Shown piece after piece: positions 62,828 to 64,000 of a stretch of 64,000 bases of DNA (its first letter is position 1; every line of letters starts with the position of its first letter). Below the pieces are notes generated by a model. It was not told where the DNA came from and did no database searches. It saw only the letters and a list, made by a program, of their open reading frames with translations. A program made the translations under genes and the position numbers. The DNA lies in assembly GCF_014647055.1 (NCBI RefSeq), contig NZ_BMOL01000001.1, positions 424,501-488,500 on the forward strand. The letters run 5' to 3'. Origin of the DNA: Deinococcus aerolatus (GTDB lineage: Bacteria > Deinococcota > Deinococci > Deinococcales > Deinococcaceae).

Positions 62828-62905
62828 CCGTGCGGGTAGCCGGAAACAGGTCCACCCCCACTTGACCCAACCTTCAGAACTGGACCCCGACCCTTCAGAC
62901 TGGCC

Positions 62906-62911
62906 TACCCT
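62906..62911 (+). promoter_or_regulatory. -10 box TACCCT, leaderless gene at 62918
   Basis: TACCCT is followed by GCCAGC and the ATG at 62918. Confidence 0.5.
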
Positions 62912-62917
62912 GCCAGC

Positions 62918-63694
62918 ATGAACACCGCTCCCAGACCACAGCCTGCGCTGGCCCGGCCCCTGGATTTCTCTGTTCCGTCCAACAGATTTGCGGCGGCGGG
63001 CAGCCTGGCGGCGGTGCTGGTGGGCCGCGTGGTGCGCGGCAACTGGTGGGACGCGCTGGGCGTGGGCGGCGCGGCCTTCAGCGCGTGGGCCATCGCGCGG
63101 GAACTGGACCCGGACTGGCCGCAGACGGCGAACACGGCCCTGCCCGTAGCTGCCGCCGCCGCACTCCTGGGCGGACCGGGCAACCCGCTGACGGCGGCCG
63201 CCGCCCTGAGCGGCCTGCGAATGATCGCCGGAACCACCGGGCAGACCGCCACGCCGGCCGATCACCTGGGGCTGCTGGTGCAATCGGCGCTGGCCTCGGC
63301 CACCGGGAACCGCTCGGCTGCCCTGCTGAGTTCGGCGGCCCCGCTGCTGACGCCCGAGGCCCACTCCTGGCGGCCCGCGCTGGGCGTGCTGATGCCCCGG
63401 CTGTGGCGGGACCGCGCGTCGGGCCTGGCCACGGCTCCCGCCGCCCTGCTGGGACTGGGGGCCGTGGCCCTGACGCCCATGTTCACGGCCCCCGAACCCG
63501 TGGGCAGTCCGTGTGACCGCGCCCCCCGCACCGTCCGGGCGGACCAGGTCCAGCGTGCGCGGCAGGCTGCCGTAATCTCGCTGGCGCTGGGGCTGGGCGG
63601 CGGAGGCGTGCGCGGGCTGGGGCCGCTGACTGCCGCCGTGCTGACGGTGGGGTTGCGGCGGGTGCAGGCGGGAGCGACCAGAACGGGTTCCTGA
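62918..63694 (+). CDS. Membrane protein of unknown function
   Basis: This 258-residue protein is rich in Ala, Gly and Leu with about five to six moderately hydrophobic segments (for example ALLGLGAVALTPMF near 190 and AVISLALGLGGGGVRGLG near 225). I recognise no family. A clear promoter box just upstream and good codon use support a real gene. No function is proposed. Confidence 0.65.
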   Translation: MNTAPRPQPALARPLDFSVPSNRFAAAGSLAAVLVGRVVRGNWWDALGVGGAAFSAWAIARELDPDWPQTANTALPVAAAAALLGGPGNPLTAAAALSGLRMIAGTTGQTATPADHLGLLVQSALASATGNRSAALLSSAAPLLTPEAHSWRPALGVLMPRLWRDRASGLATAPAALLGLGAVALTPMFTAPEPVGSPCDRAPRTVRADQVQRARQAAVISLALGLGGGGVRGLGPLTAAVLTVGLRRVQAGATRTGS

Positions 63695-63717
63695 ATTCCT
63701 GTCCCTGGCGGCACGTC

Positions 63718-63746
63718 AAAAAGGGAAGCCTGTCTCCTGGCTTCCC
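63718..63746 (-). terminator. Intrinsic terminator after aceA
   Basis: On the minus strand GGGAAGCC and GGCTTCCC form an 8-bp stem with an 8-base loop, followed by TTTTT. It lies 22 bases past the isocitrate lyase stop codon. Confidence 0.75.
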
Positions 63747-63767
63747 CCTGTGATCACCCTCTGAGCT

Positions 63768-64000
63768 TCAGTCGTGTGCGCCTGCCAGTTCGCGCTGTCC
63801 GAACTGCTGGGCCTCGGTGCTGCCGGCCAGGGCATTGGTGCTGCTCACTCCCCCGGCGGCGGCGTTGGACACGGCGTCGAAGTAGCCGGTGCCCACCTCG
63901 CGCTGGTGCTTGACCGCCGTGAAGCCGCGTTCCTGGGCCGCAAACTCCTTTTCCTGCAATTCCACGAAGCTGACCATCTGGTTGCGGGCGTAGCCGTGCG
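63768..64000 (-). CDS. aceA: Isocitrate lyase, C-terminal part (runs off window)
   Basis: The last 76 residues of a protein are visible, including [35 protein letters not shown] and [11 protein letters not shown]. These are typical of the C-terminus of isocitrate lyase, which cleaves isocitrate to glyoxylate and succinate in the glyoxylate shunt. The 5' part lies beyond the window. The glyoxylate shunt fits the acyl-CoA breakdown genes at 16800-21118, since both feed on acetyl-CoA. Confidence 0.88.
   Translation of the reverse strand, partial: HGYARNQMVSFVELQEKEFAAQERGFTAVKHQREVGTGYFDAVSNAAAGGVSSTNALAGSTEAQQFGQRELAGAHD

Overview
The window is a gene-dense, high-GC bacterial chromosome segment that I assign to Deinococcus. 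The grounds are a RecD2 helicase without RecBC, SbcCD, a PolX-PHP protein, a Mug-type glycosylase, a complete ter stress cluster, a 14-subunit-type nuo operon in Thermus/Deinococcus order, and many genes whose -10 box (TANNNT) sits only 5-9 bases before the start codon. That last pattern is the signature of the leaderless mRNAs known from this genus. No tRNA, rRNA, CRISPR array, transposase or phage gene was seen.

Layout. 1-10629 (minus strand) is the nuo operon, nuoA to nuoL, with nuoL cut by the window edge; nuoA appears to start at a rare ATC codon. 10950-11096 is a decayed dispersed repeat that touches the stop codon of an orphan sensor kinase (11094-12245). 12363-15544 carries trpC, hpt and ilvD. 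15758-21118 has a K+-channel-like protein and an acyl-CoA / branched-chain catabolism block: two acyl-CoA dehydrogenases and a carboxyltransferase, divergent around two similar operator-like palindromes. 21329-25000 holds surface or carbohydrate-type genes, including a visibly AT-richer beta-helix protein. 25071-29717 has recD2, pyrG (with a terminator in its leader) and coaE. 29998-38247 has a TPR protein, a CAP lipoprotein, PolX, a PHP phosphatase, two transporters and a PIN-TRAM protein. 38343-42253 is sbcD-sbcC. 42299-45089 is argF-(Nudix remnant)-GNAT-argC. 45147-47013 has a metallophosphatase and a tandem-duplicated HspR/MerR regulator. 47162-50826 has an M20 peptidase, purN and a DEAD-box helicase. 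51597-57884 is the ter cluster (terB, terD, terA-like, TerD-vWA, terZ-like, a second terD, terC). 58014-63694 has a sulfite-oxidase-fold protein, mug, two membrane proteins of unknown function, an alpha/beta hydrolase and argJ. 63768-64000 is the 3' end of isocitrate lyase.

How it fits together. Respiration (complex I), amino-acid and nucleotide synthesis (trpC, ilvD, argC/F/J, purN, hpt, pyrG, coaE) and acyl-CoA breakdown form the metabolic core. Repair genes (recD2, polX, sbcCD, mug) and the ter cluster fit a stress-resistant lifestyle. The observations most worth checking are the ATC start of nuoA, the double-HspR protein, a roughly 140-bp terminal-inverted-repeat element present twice, the two AACGNNCGTT operators, the pyrG attenuator-like hairpin, and PolX without recognisable catalytic aspartates. 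No wholly new multi-gene system is evident; the ter cluster with its TerD-vWA fusion is the closest to a poorly understood system.
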